A DNA stretch of 64,000 nucleotides from contig JAMXFF010000006.1 in assembly GCA_025370845.1 (NCBI GenBank), forward strand, positions 1 to 64,000, in the 5' to 3' direction. Below, in pieces: positions 25,303-33,264 of the stretch. Under the pieces are notes generated by a model. That model ran no database searches. It had not been told where the DNA came from and worked only from the letters and a program-made list of their open reading frames with translations. This DNA is from Laspinema palackyanum D2a. Lineage in GTDB: Bacteria; Cyanobacteriota; Cyanobacteriia; Cyanobacteriales; Laspinemataceae. The translations under genes and the position numbers were made by a program. Position 1 is the first letter of the stretch. Each line of letters begins with the position of its first letter.

Positions 25303-27510
25303 TTAAACCACCTGAAACGTAATCGATAAAGCCGCCATTTGTTCCGTTTGAGCAATGCGAGAACGCGGGTCAAATGAAGCCGTAATATTGCGAGTTTGGT
25401 TCAAATCAGCCCATAAATTTTCTACGGCCAAAACCGATTCTTCTTCCAACCCTAAAACCCCCTCCCTTGTCCCTCGCGCTGCGGCAATTTGTTGTAACTG
25501 TTGCAGGGAAGTCCGCAAGGGAGATAAACTGGCGATCGCCAAAATTTCCGCCGTCCCCAAAGGCGGTGAAATCGTCAACTTAAACGGGTCCCGATTGCCA
25601 TCAGGAATCAACCGCGTTTCCCCTGCCTTCACCAACGCTGCATCAACCCCCGCCGTCCAACTATTCGGAAAAACCACCACCAGTTCCCCGGTTGTCGTAA
25701 TCACCAACAATGTCACATATAAATCCCGACTCTCCCCATTTGTCACCTCACACTGCACCTGCACCCCAACCGGAATCCGAGGAATCCCCCCTCCCTCGTT
25801 CGTAGTAACGACTTCAGTCGTTCTCCCCATCCCCCCTCGCGCCGTAAATGCACTCGCTGCAAACTGCGTCTGAGACCCTTGCAACACTTTCAACCCCGTT
25901 GATACATTCAACCGAGACGATTCCGCATTCAAAGTCAGCTTCACCAGTCGCGCTGCCAACAATGCCCGAAACTTACTCTTGAGGCGATCGCACCCTGCCA
26001 CCACCGACTCTCCCACCACCCCAAACGAACCCGGAATCAAATCCAAACCCGCACCATATAACCCCAAACTCCCCACTGCCGGAACCTCCGCCATCCCGGA
26101 TTCCCGGACCTCCTGATGTAGCGCCTCCGTCATCCGTCCCAAAATATAATGCACCTGGGTTTCCCCCAAGGGCAATGCTTCCATCCGTTCCACCGCAGCA
26201 ACTGCCTGTTGTGCTGCCTCCAACTCTCCCCCCAACGACTCATCCAACCCAATCCGCAACGTGAGATTTTCAGGAATCGCCCGCGCCTGTTCCTGCAACA
26301 GCGCCCCGGGTTGCAATCCTGCCGAAGGTGCGATCGCCTTAGACTGCGCCACCAACCCCTGCCGGGACTCAATTTGGACCAATCCCCCCGCATCTGCCTC
26401 CGTCGCCAGTGCAAACACCGCATTGCGATCGAACGCCGTCAACGACTGCGGGTCAATCCCGCCTAACCACAGTTGCAGGCGATCGCCATTCACTGCCGTA
26501 ATCACCGCCTCTGCGGGAGTTGATTGTACCGGCAGAAAATAAGTCGGTTTCGATTCATTCCCGCTTGCCGGTTTAACCTCCATTTCCGGTACTTGCCGAG
26601 TCGAAGAAATTCGCATCGTCGTGCGTGCCACATTCCCCAAAACCGTCTTCACCCCGCGACTGCCCGTTTGCTGCCATAGATACTGCGTGAGAACATAAGT
26701 AAACGCCCCAGCAAAGAACCCCTCAAACGCCGCATCTGCCGCCAACTGCGTCGCTGCTGCCGAAGCAATCACCACCCCTTTCGCCACCCCCTTTTGCCGG
26801 TCCTCCACAAACTTTTCTTGTGAAATTCCCAACTTAGACACCCACTGCTGATGATATTCCCGTTCCTCCGCATTGGGATAATCCCCCCCAGGAATTGCCC
26901 GAATTGTCAAATTTCCCCGCTTGCCTCCCCCGGAGTGACAACTATCTAAAACTACCGTAATATTTGCCGTATTAATTGCCGACATCCACAGGAACAAAGT
27001 CGCCCCCATGATATCAGAAACCATCGCCTGATCTTCTTGGATTAATGCCGTGCGATCGCTCGGAACAAAGGTACTATTCAAGCGTTCCCGAGGATTCCCC
27101 AAGGGATTATAAGGATTAACCACCTGTGCCCCATGTCCCGAAAAATGGAACACCACCACATCCCCCGGTTTTGCCTGAGCAATCAAATGAGATTCCACCG
27201 CCTCAATCAAACCCGCCCGAGTCGGTTTAATCGCCGTATCATCGGTCACCATCAGAATATCCTGGGGATTAAATCCAAACCGATGAATCAACAACTCTCG
27301 CTGTAATTCAACATCGGTAATACATCCCCGTAACGGACTAACCTTAGCCTGAGAATAGTCATTAATTCCCACCAACAAAGCCAACTTGCGCGGCGTATCC
27401 TGAGCCAAAATCTGAGCATACCGTAATCCTTGCCGCTGAATCTCTAATTGACTCCACCCTAAAGCGGCTAAAGCTGCACCTGCACCCTGAAGAAAGTAAC
27501 GACGTTTCAT
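25303..27510 (-). CDS. Caspase-family (orthocaspase) peptidase with DUF4384-like C-terminal domain
   Basis: 735 residues. The start MKRRYFLQGAGAALAALG is a twin-arginine-like leader, suggesting export of a folded protein. The caspase p20-like domain spans about 40-330, with His126 in FHFSGHGAQ and Cys191 in VVLDSCHSGGG. The C-terminal half ends with a beta domain (about 570-700; LYVTLLVITTTGELVVVFPN) of the DUF4384 type common in bacterial caspase-like proteins. A dispersed palindromic repeat lies in frame near residue 565 and encodes RTTEVVTTNE. It is preceded by divergent genes and followed by the haemagglutinin-CHAT gene on the same strand. Confidence 0.9.
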   Translation of the reverse strand: MKRRYFLQGAGAALAALGWSQLEIQRQGLRYAQILAQDTPRKLALLVGINDYSQAKVSPLRGCITDVELQRELLIHRFGFNPQDILMVTDDTAIKPTRAGLIEAVESHLIAQAKPGDVVVFHFSGHGAQVVNPYNPLGNPRERLNSTFVPSDRTALIQEDQAMVSDIMGATLFLWMSAINTANITVVLDSCHSGGGKRGNLTIRAIPGGDYPNAEEREYHQQWVSKLGISQEKFVEDRQKGVAKGVVIASAAATQLAADAAFEGFFAGAFTYVLTQYLWQQTGSRGVKTVLGNVARTTMRISSTRQVPEMEVKPASGNESKPTYFLPVQSTPAEAVITAVNGDRLQLWLGGIDPQSLTAFDRNAVFALATEADAGGLVQIESRQGLVAQSKAIAPSAGLQPGALLQEQARAIPENLTLRIGLDESLGGELEAAQQAVAAVERMEALPLGETQVHYILGRMTEALHQEVRESGMAEVPAVGSLGLYGAGLDLIPGSFGVVGESVVAGCDRLKSKFRALLAARLVKLTLNAESSRLNVSTGLKVLQGSQTQFAASAFTARGGMGRTTEVVTTNEGGGIPRIPVGVQVQCEVTNGESRDLYVTLLVITTTGELVVVFPNSWTAGVDAALVKAGETRLIPDGNRDPFKLTISPPLGTAEILAIASLSPLRTSLQQLQQIAAARGTREGVLGLEEESVLAVENLWADLNQTRNITASFDPRSRIAQTEQMAALSITFQVV
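25798..25822. repeat. Single palindromic repeat copy inside the caspase coding sequence
   Basis: A full-length copy of the dispersed element (core AACGACT-GA-AGTCGTT on the minus strand) lies in the reading frame of the caspase gene. It is read there as RTTEVVTTNE between AFTARGGMG and GGGIPRIPV. The frame stays open, so the insertion is tolerated as a surface-loop extension. It is the only copy found inside a large gene. Confidence 0.9.
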
Positions 27511-27950
27511 AACACCCCTTGTAAAAATTTATCAACAATTTTAAACCGTATGAACCCAGACGAGATTCCCCCAATTTTACAAGAAAGATTGCCAAATTCC
27601 AACTTCCCCCTGCCCCAAGTTAGGGGAGTCTCTTCTGAATGTAGCAACAGTTTTCCTCTAAATAGAACACTTGAATAGGCCCTCTTCTCACTATAAAGTC
27701 CCCCAAAATCACTTAAATCCCGTGAAAATTCTCTAAAAACATTAAAAAACTATAAAATTTTACAGAACTCAACGCTAAACCTATGTTATGGTGGCGAAAA
27801 CCTTAACCTAATTTAACAAATCAAGACAGGTCAATCCACTCAAAATCTTGTCCAGACAAACCGACTGGATTCCACCTGTCTCCCCCAGAATCACAGAACC
27901 CCTTCTGTGAAAATCAGTGAAATCAGTGGTGTTACTAACCCAATTCTACC
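27511..27950. other. Divergent intergenic region between caspase and the Cys-rich/TPR-CHAT pair
   Basis: 440 bp, A/T-rich, with no credible frame. A CTTAACCT octamer at 27802-27809 followed by TTTAACAA looks Pho-box-like, but the spacing is 10 instead of 11 bp. It must hold the promoters of both divergent transcripts; none stands out. Confidence 0.5.
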
Positions 27951-29069
27951 ATGCCCAAAATCTATTACTATCCACCATCCTCCTCAGAACCCCCGGGGCA
28001 TTCCGGACTATGGATGCGGTATTTAATGGCTGCTCTCCTGGGCCTATTTTGTGGGGGAATGACCCTGCGATCGCATTTCAATAAACAGGATTATAAACGC
28101 GGGTATGAAGCCTATAAAAATGGGGATTGTCCAACGGCGATCGGCAACTTTAACGGCGTCATTCATCGCTGGAGTCCCGTAGATGCCCATCAACTCTCCC
28201 AGCGCGCCCAAACCCGAAAAACTGAATGCGAAACCTATCAACAAGCCATCACAGAAAAACAAAACGGCAAATCGGTTTCCAGCCTAATTACTTATAACAA
28301 TCTCCTCGCCAACCATCCCACCACCGAATTGCGGCCCCTCATCCATCAAAACGCGGCTCAACTGTTCGCGGAAACCGCACCCACCCAACTCACAGAACTG
28401 GAATTTTGTCAACAACTGGAATCCTTCCGACGCCATGAAATCATCCCGGGAATAGGCGCAAAACTACCGACATTCTACCGAGACTGTGGCGATCGCAATC
28501 AAGCCGAAGGAAAATATAGCCAAGCCGTCATTTTCTACGAACAATTTCTCAAAGCCTATCCTGACCATGAAATTGCCCCCAGCATCAAAGAAAAATTAAT
28601 CCAAACCCTCATCGCCGAAGCCCAACAACAAGGGGCCGCAACCATCCTCCAACCCTCCGCCAGCGGCACCACCGAAAGCGGCTATACCGTCCTCCAAATC
28701 CAGAATGATTCCCCATCGCGAATGCAATTAGTCTTCAGTGGACCCGAAGACCGCATCGAAGAAATCGAACCCTGTTTTGACTGTGAAACCTACTTTGGAA
28801 AAGGCCCCGAAACCTGCCCAGGACTCGGACCCATTGGCCGCTACACCTTCCCCCCGGGAGACTACAAAATCCTCGTCAAATCCATCGATGAATACCAAGT
28901 AATTCCCTACCGAGGGGATTGGAACCTAGAGGATTCATTAACCTACCAACAATGCTTTTATATTATCCGTGACCCACTCAGACAAGAACCACCTATCGAC
29001 CTAGATGCCGAGTTATCAAAGACAAGGGAACAGGAAAGGCGATCGCAGCCTTCCCATTTCGGCTTTTAA
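27951..29069 (+). CDS. Membrane-anchored protein with Cys-rich C-terminal domain, function unknown
   Basis: 372 residues. A single hydrophobic segment (about 22-40) follows a short N-terminus. A helical TPR-like region (about 45-215; YSQAVIFYEQFLKAYPDHEIAPSI) follows. The C-terminal beta-rich domain (about 225-345) contains CFDCETYFGKGPETCPG and YTFPPGDYKILVKS. The spaced Cys residues could form disulfides or a metal site. The gene lies 46 bp before the TPR-CHAT gene on the same strand, a likely operon, so it may be the anchor, regulator or substrate of that protease. The role is inferred from position only. Confidence 0.8.
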   Translation: MPKIYYYPPSSSEPPGHSGLWMRYLMAALLGLFCGGMTLRSHFNKQDYKRGYEAYKNGDCPTAIGNFNGVIHRWSPVDAHQLSQRAQTRKTECETYQQAITEKQNGKSVSSLITYNNLLANHPTTELRPLIHQNAAQLFAETAPTQLTELEFCQQLESFRRHEIIPGIGAKLPTFYRDCGDRNQAEGKYSQAVIFYEQFLKAYPDHEIAPSIKEKLIQTLIAEAQQQGAATILQPSASGTTESGYTVLQIQNDSPSRMQLVFSGPEDRIEEIEPCFDCETYFGKGPETCPGLGPIGRYTFPPGDYKILVKSIDEYQVIPYRGDWNLEDSLTYQQCFYIIRDPLRQEPPIDLDAELSKTREQERRSQPSHFGF

Positions 29070-29115
29070 CAATTAACAAATAGCCCAAACAATTCAAAAA
29101 TCAGGAAACAAAACA

Positions 29116-32100
29116 ATGGTGCGTCAAGGGTTTTTACTTCTATCTCGTCCAGGATTGGCTATAGCCGCAACTCTGCTACTCGGCACAAGTGTTGCCCCAG
29201 CAAGTTCAGCCCAGGAGATGGAACGGTTATCAGGATTAACCGGAATTGGAGAGAGTTGGGTCGCGCAGAATTCGAGTAGTGCAGAGGGGAGTGCTCAGGG
29301 GAGTGTAGAGGGCGATCGGTTGTTGGAAGAAGGATTGCAACTGTTTCAACAAGGAACGGCAGAATCGTTACGAGAAGCCCTGCAAAAATTGGAAGCAGCA
29401 CTCCCACTCTATCAAGCCGCAGGGGATGCAGCAAAAGAAGCATTCATCTTGTTAGGAATGGGTCGAATTTACTCCGCCCTGGGAGACAAGCAAACGGCCC
29501 TGGACTACTACAACCAATCCTTGCCCCTGAGACGGGAAGTGGGGGATAAGGCAGGGGAAGCGATTACCCTCAACAATATTGGCCAGGTTTACTCCGCCCT
29601 GGGAGACAAGCAAACGGCCCTGGACTATTACAACCAATCCTTGCCTCTATTCCGGCAAGTGGGGAATAAAGCAGGGGAAGCGACAACCCTCAACAATATT
29701 GGCGCGATTTACGCGGACCTAGGAGACAAGCAAACCGCCCTGGACTACTACAACCAATCTTTGCCCCTATTCCGGCAAGTGGGGGATAAAGCACAGGAAG
29801 CGATAAACCTCAACAATATTGGCCAGGTTTACTCCTCCTTGGGAGACAAGCAAACGGCCTTGGACTACTACAACCAATCCTTGCCCCTGAGACAGCAAGT
29901 GGGGGATAAAGCAGGGGAAGCGACAACCCTCAACAATATTGGCGCGATTTACTCCTCCTTGGGAGACAAGCAAACGGCCCTGGACTACTACAACCAATCC
30001 TTGCCCCTGAGACAGCAAGTGGGGGATAAAGCAGGGGAAGCGATAACCCTCAACAATATTGGCGCGATTTACGCGGACCTGGGAGACAAGCAAACGGCCC
30101 TGGACTACTACAACCAATCTTTGCCCCTGTCTCGGCAAGTGGGGGATAAAGCAGGGGAAGCGATAACCCTCAACAATATTGGCCTAGTTTACTCGGACTT
30201 GGCAGACAACCAAGCGGCCCTGGACTACTACACCCAATCTTTGCCCCTATTGCGGCAAGTGGGGGATAAAGCAGGGGAAGCGGTTACCTTAAACAATATT
30301 GGCGCGATTTACTCCGACCTGGGAGACAAGCAAACGGCCCTGGACTACTACAACCAATCTTTGCCCCTGAGACAGCAAGTGGGGGATAAAGCAGGGGAAG
30401 CGATAACCCTCAACAATATTGGCCTAGTTTACTCGGACCTGGGAGACAACCAAGGGGCCCTGGACTACTACAACCAATCTTTGCCCCTATTGCGGCAAGT
30501 GGGGGACAAGAGTGGGGAAACGACAGCCCTCTCCAACCTCGCTTTTATCAAGCACAGTCAAGGCAACCTCACGGAAGCGCTGACGGATATCGAAGCGGCT
30601 ATTACTATTATCGAAGACCTCCGTACCAAAATCGACAGCGAAAAACTGCGTCAGTCTTACTTTGCTCAAAATCAGCCCCACTACGAATTGTACATCGACC
30701 TGCTGATGCAACTGCACCAGCAAAATCCCGGTAAAGGATATGACAAACAAGCCTTTAATGCCAGTGAACGTGCCCGTGCCCGCACGTTGTTAGAAATACT
30801 TGCTGAAGCCAATGCTGATATCCGCAGTGGGATTGACCCTGAACTGCGCGAGAAAGAAAGCCACCTACAGCAGCGCATCAATGCCACAGAATCTCGGCGC
30901 ATGGAGTTATTCTCGGGAGAACATACCCCAGAACAAGCCAATGCGATCAAACAAGAACTGGATACTTTGTTGCGGCAACTGGATGAATTAAGGGCAGAAA
31001 TTCGTCGCACTAGCCCCCGCTATGCTGCCCTGACTCAACCTCAACCCCTGACGTCTGAACAAATTCAGCAGCAGGTACTTGATCAGGATACTTTGCTCTT
31101 ACAATATTCCCTGGGAGTAAACCGCAGTTTCCTTTGGGCGGTGACGTCGGACAGTGTAGAGGTTTACGAACTCCCCCCACGTGCTGAAATTGAGGAACTA
31201 GGAGAACAATTTTATCGGCTAATGCAAAATCCCGACTATCGGGGTGAGAGTCGCAATATTACCGTATCTCCCAACATTCCTCAAATCAATGCCTCTGCTA
31301 CCCAACTGAGTCAGATGTTGTTGTCTCCAGTTGCGAATAAATTAGCTGGGAAGCGATTGTTAGTGGTTCCCGATGGCGTGTTGAATTTTATCCCCTTTGC
31401 TGCATTACCGACTCCGGGAAGTGGGGATGAGTTGACGCCGTTGTTGGTTAATCATGAGATTATTAATCTACCTTCTTCCTCGACTTTAGCAATTCTACGC
31501 CAACAAGATGCAGGACGGCAATTAGCCCCGAAAACTGTCGCATTGATTGCGGACCCGGTGTTTGAACTGGATGATAGAAGGGTCACCGGACAAACTGCGG
31601 CGAAGGCATCGGATTTGGGTCGGATGATGGTAAATCGTTCTGCGGAAACGATTATCGGGCGTCCGATTCCTGCATTGCCGGGGACTCGTCAGGAAGCGGA
31701 GGCGATTTTGGCGTTAGTGCCTGGGGGTGGGGCGATGTCGGCGTTTGATTTTGATGCCTCTCGCGCAACGGTGGCGAATACGGATTTAACGCAGTATCAA
31801 ATGGTGCATTTTGCCACTCACGGGTTTGTGAGTAGTAGCAATCCGGAGTTGTCTGGGGTTGTGTTATCTCTGGTGGATGAGCAAGGGAATGGAGTGGATG
31901 GGTTTTTGCGCCTGCATGACATTTTTAATCTCCAGTTGAATGCTGAGGTGGTGGTGCTTTCCGCTTGTCAAACGGGACTGGGAGACTCGATTCGCGGTGA
32001 GGGGTTGGTGGGGTTGACTCGGGGGTTTATGTATGCCGGGACGCCTCGGTTGGTGGTGTCGTTATGGAATGTGGATGATGCAGCAACGGCAGGGTTGATG

Positions 32101-32244
32101 TCGAAGTTTTATGGCAAGTTGCTCTCACAAGGGTTGACTCCGGCCCAAGCGTTGCGGGAGGCGCAGTTGGAGATGTTGGCAAGTGAGGAGTGGAAGTCTC
32201 CCTATTTTTGGGCTGCCTTTACTTTGCAGGGGGAATGGCGATGA
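29116..32244 (+). CDS. Exported TPR-CHAT protease
   Basis: 1042 residues. A Sec signal peptide ends near PASSAQ (residue 33). A helical linker leads into nine almost identical 40-residue TPRs (about 118-478; GDKQTALDYYNQSLPL type). A second helical region with coiled-coil character (about 500-640) follows. The CHAT domain (about 720-1042) has His902 in VHFATHGFV and Cys951 in LSACQTGLG. TPR-CHAT proteins are clan CD Cys proteases whose TPRs sense a partner; Csx29 of the Craspase complex shows the same domain pairing. This one appears periplasmic. It is probably co-transcribed with the gene at 27951. Confidence 0.92.
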   Translation: MVRQGFLLLSRPGLAIAATLLLGTSVAPASSAQEMERLSGLTGIGESWVAQNSSSAEGSAQGSVEGDRLLEEGLQLFQQGTAESLREALQKLEAALPLYQAAGDAAKEAFILLGMGRIYSALGDKQTALDYYNQSLPLRREVGDKAGEAITLNNIGQVYSALGDKQTALDYYNQSLPLFRQVGNKAGEATTLNNIGAIYADLGDKQTALDYYNQSLPLFRQVGDKAQEAINLNNIGQVYSSLGDKQTALDYYNQSLPLRQQVGDKAGEATTLNNIGAIYSSLGDKQTALDYYNQSLPLRQQVGDKAGEAITLNNIGAIYADLGDKQTALDYYNQSLPLSRQVGDKAGEAITLNNIGLVYSDLADNQAALDYYTQSLPLLRQVGDKAGEAVTLNNIGAIYSDLGDKQTALDYYNQSLPLRQQVGDKAGEAITLNNIGLVYSDLGDNQGALDYYNQSLPLLRQVGDKSGETTALSNLAFIKHSQGNLTEALTDIEAAITIIEDLRTKIDSEKLRQSYFAQNQPHYELYIDLLMQLHQQNPGKGYDKQAFNASERARARTLLEILAEANADIRSGIDPELREKESHLQQRINATESRRMELFSGEHTPEQANAIKQELDTLLRQLDELRAEIRRTSPRYAALTQPQPLTSEQIQQQVLDQDTLLLQYSLGVNRSFLWAVTSDSVEVYELPPRAEIEELGEQFYRLMQNPDYRGESRNITVSPNIPQINASATQLSQMLLSPVANKLAGKRLLVVPDGVLNFIPFAALPTPGSGDELTPLLVNHEIINLPSSSTLAILRQQDAGRQLAPKTVALIADPVFELDDRRVTGQTAAKASDLGRMMVNRSAETIIGRPIPALPGTRQEAEAILALVPGGGAMSAFDFDASRATVANTDLTQYQMVHFATHGFVSSSNPELSGVVLSLVDEQGNGVDGFLRLHDIFNLQLNAEVVVLSACQTGLGDSIRGEGLVGLTRGFMYAGTPRLVVSLWNVDDAATAGLMSKFYGKLLSQGLTPAQALREAQLEMLASEEWKSPYFWAAFTLQGEWR
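29469..30548 (+). repeat. Nine tandem 120-bp coding repeats (TPR array)
   Basis: Nine in-frame 120-bp units encode 40-residue TPRs, most differing at only a few positions. Variation is confined mainly to the residues after IY/VY (SAL, ADL, SSL, SDL) and before RQV/QQV (F, R, S, L). Near-identity at the DNA level points to recent amplification or ongoing gene conversion. The unit after the ninth is degenerate. Confidence 0.95.
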
Positions 32245-32390
32245 GGGGAGGATGGGGAGGATGGGGAGGATGGGGGAGATGGGGAGGATGGAGGGGAAAC
32301 GACTGAAGTCGTTACTACGAACATAAGAGGATAACGACTGAAGTCGTTACTACGAACATCTCCCCTATCTCCCCTATCTCCCCTTGTCTT
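32245..32390. repeat. GGGGAGGAT minisatellite and two palindromic repeat copies
   Basis: Directly after the TPR-CHAT stop come about five GGGGAGGAT-type 9-mers. Two AACGACT/AGTCGTT palindromic copies follow, beginning at 32298 and 32333, then ATCTCCCCT repeats. A minus-strand frame through the region is made of repeat translation and is not a gene. Confidence 0.85.
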
Positions 32391-32583
32391 GATTTTGGGG
32401 GTGGGGTTTTTTGAGGCGATCGCTCTTGGGAAGAATTGGGCCTTTAGCCTCGAATAAAACCCCAAAATCTTTGAATATCAACTTGATGGTCAATTGTCAT
32501 CGTTTAAGATGGGCAGCCAAGAGATGGAATATCCATCAAATTTTAAGGTTTTGTTATTGGACTAATTTAGGAGAGTTAGGAAC

Positions 32584-32982
32584 ATGAGTGAAAACGAAGA
32601 CAACAAACAGTTTTTCCCCGATGACAATCCCAGCAAAGGAGAGTTGTTTATTGAGGTCCCCAGTAATAGTCCCTCGCCTTATATTGAAAGGGTTCCCAAT
32701 GCTTTTGACCCGATGGGAGAAATTCAGGCCCGGGGAATGGCTTATCGAGGGTTATCCGGAGGAAATGTTCCGGGAATCATGCTAATTTTTGGCTGGATAA
32801 TTTTTGGGACAGTTCCCCTGATAGTTTTAATCGCCATGATTAGTTTGGGCGAATATTCGCTGCTGCCTGTTTTTTTAGTTTCTAGTCTGATGATTGTGAT
32901 TTTAGTGCGGGGGACCAAGGCAAAGCTGGATCGACTGCGAACTTCAACTGGAAAGAGGAGAAGGTTCAGAAGAAGAAGATGA
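32584..32982 (+). CDS. Small membrane protein, function unknown
   Basis: 132 residues: an acidic, Pro-rich N-terminal half (about 1-55), two hydrophobic helices (about 62-85 and 89-108), and a strongly basic tail ending KRRRFRRRR. The topology suggests a hairpin with both ends in the cytoplasm. It is downstream of the TPR-CHAT gene but separated by 340 bp of repeats. A MITE-like element begins two bases after the stop codon. No family is recognised. Confidence 0.75.
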   Translation: MSENEDNKQFFPDDNPSKGELFIEVPSNSPSPYIERVPNAFDPMGEIQARGMAYRGLSGGNVPGIMLIFGWIIFGTVPLIVLIAMISLGEYSLLPVFLVSSLMIVILVRGTKAKLDRLRTSTGKRRRFRRRR

Positions 32983-32983
32983 A

Positions 32984-33176
32984 TAGACTTCTTACAAAAA
33001 AAGGATTGATCCCCCCAACCCCCCTGATTATCCCCCTCCCGTCCCCCTGATTATCCCCCTCCCGTCCCCCTTCTTAAGGGGGAAGCCAGAGGAATAAATG
33101 TTTATTTAACGGGGGAGGCCAGAGGAATAAATGTTTACTTGCACCGGGGGCTTTAAAGAATTTTGCAAGAAGTCTA
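32984..33176. mobile_element. MITE-like element with terminal inverted repeats
   Basis: The 193-bp element begins TAGACTTCTTACAAAA and ends TTTTGCAAGAAGTCTA, near-perfect inverted ends of 16 bp. The interior holds G/C-rich direct repeats (CCCCCTGATTATCCCCCTCC twice; AGAGGAATAAATGTTTA twice). The ends start and stop with TA, compatible with TA target duplication as in IS630/mariner-type MITEs. No coding capacity. No other feature was seen in 33177-33264. Confidence 0.8.
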
Positions 33177-33264
33177 ATTAAATACCTGTTAAAAAGTGCG
33201 AATTTTTTAACAGGTATTGGGTTGAGCCTCAATCTAAACTTTTAGAAGGATTTCTAGGGAGAAT

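Noticed and set aside
27802-27820. CTTAACCT followed by TTTAACAA as a Pho box upstream of the Cys-rich/TPR-CHAT pair
   Set aside because: Only one good octamer, and the second is 10 bp away instead of 11; no third repeat. Too weak beside the clear triplet at 58509.
29452-30138. Minus-strand frames with repeated VVVVQGRLLVSQ peptides
   Set aside because: Antisense readings of the tandem TPR repeat units.
32202-32465. Frame with FVVTTSVV-type peptide (also 54707-54946 and 54967-55149)
   Set aside because: The peptide is the translation of the dispersed palindromic repeat and adjoining minisatellite; no independent gene is supported.
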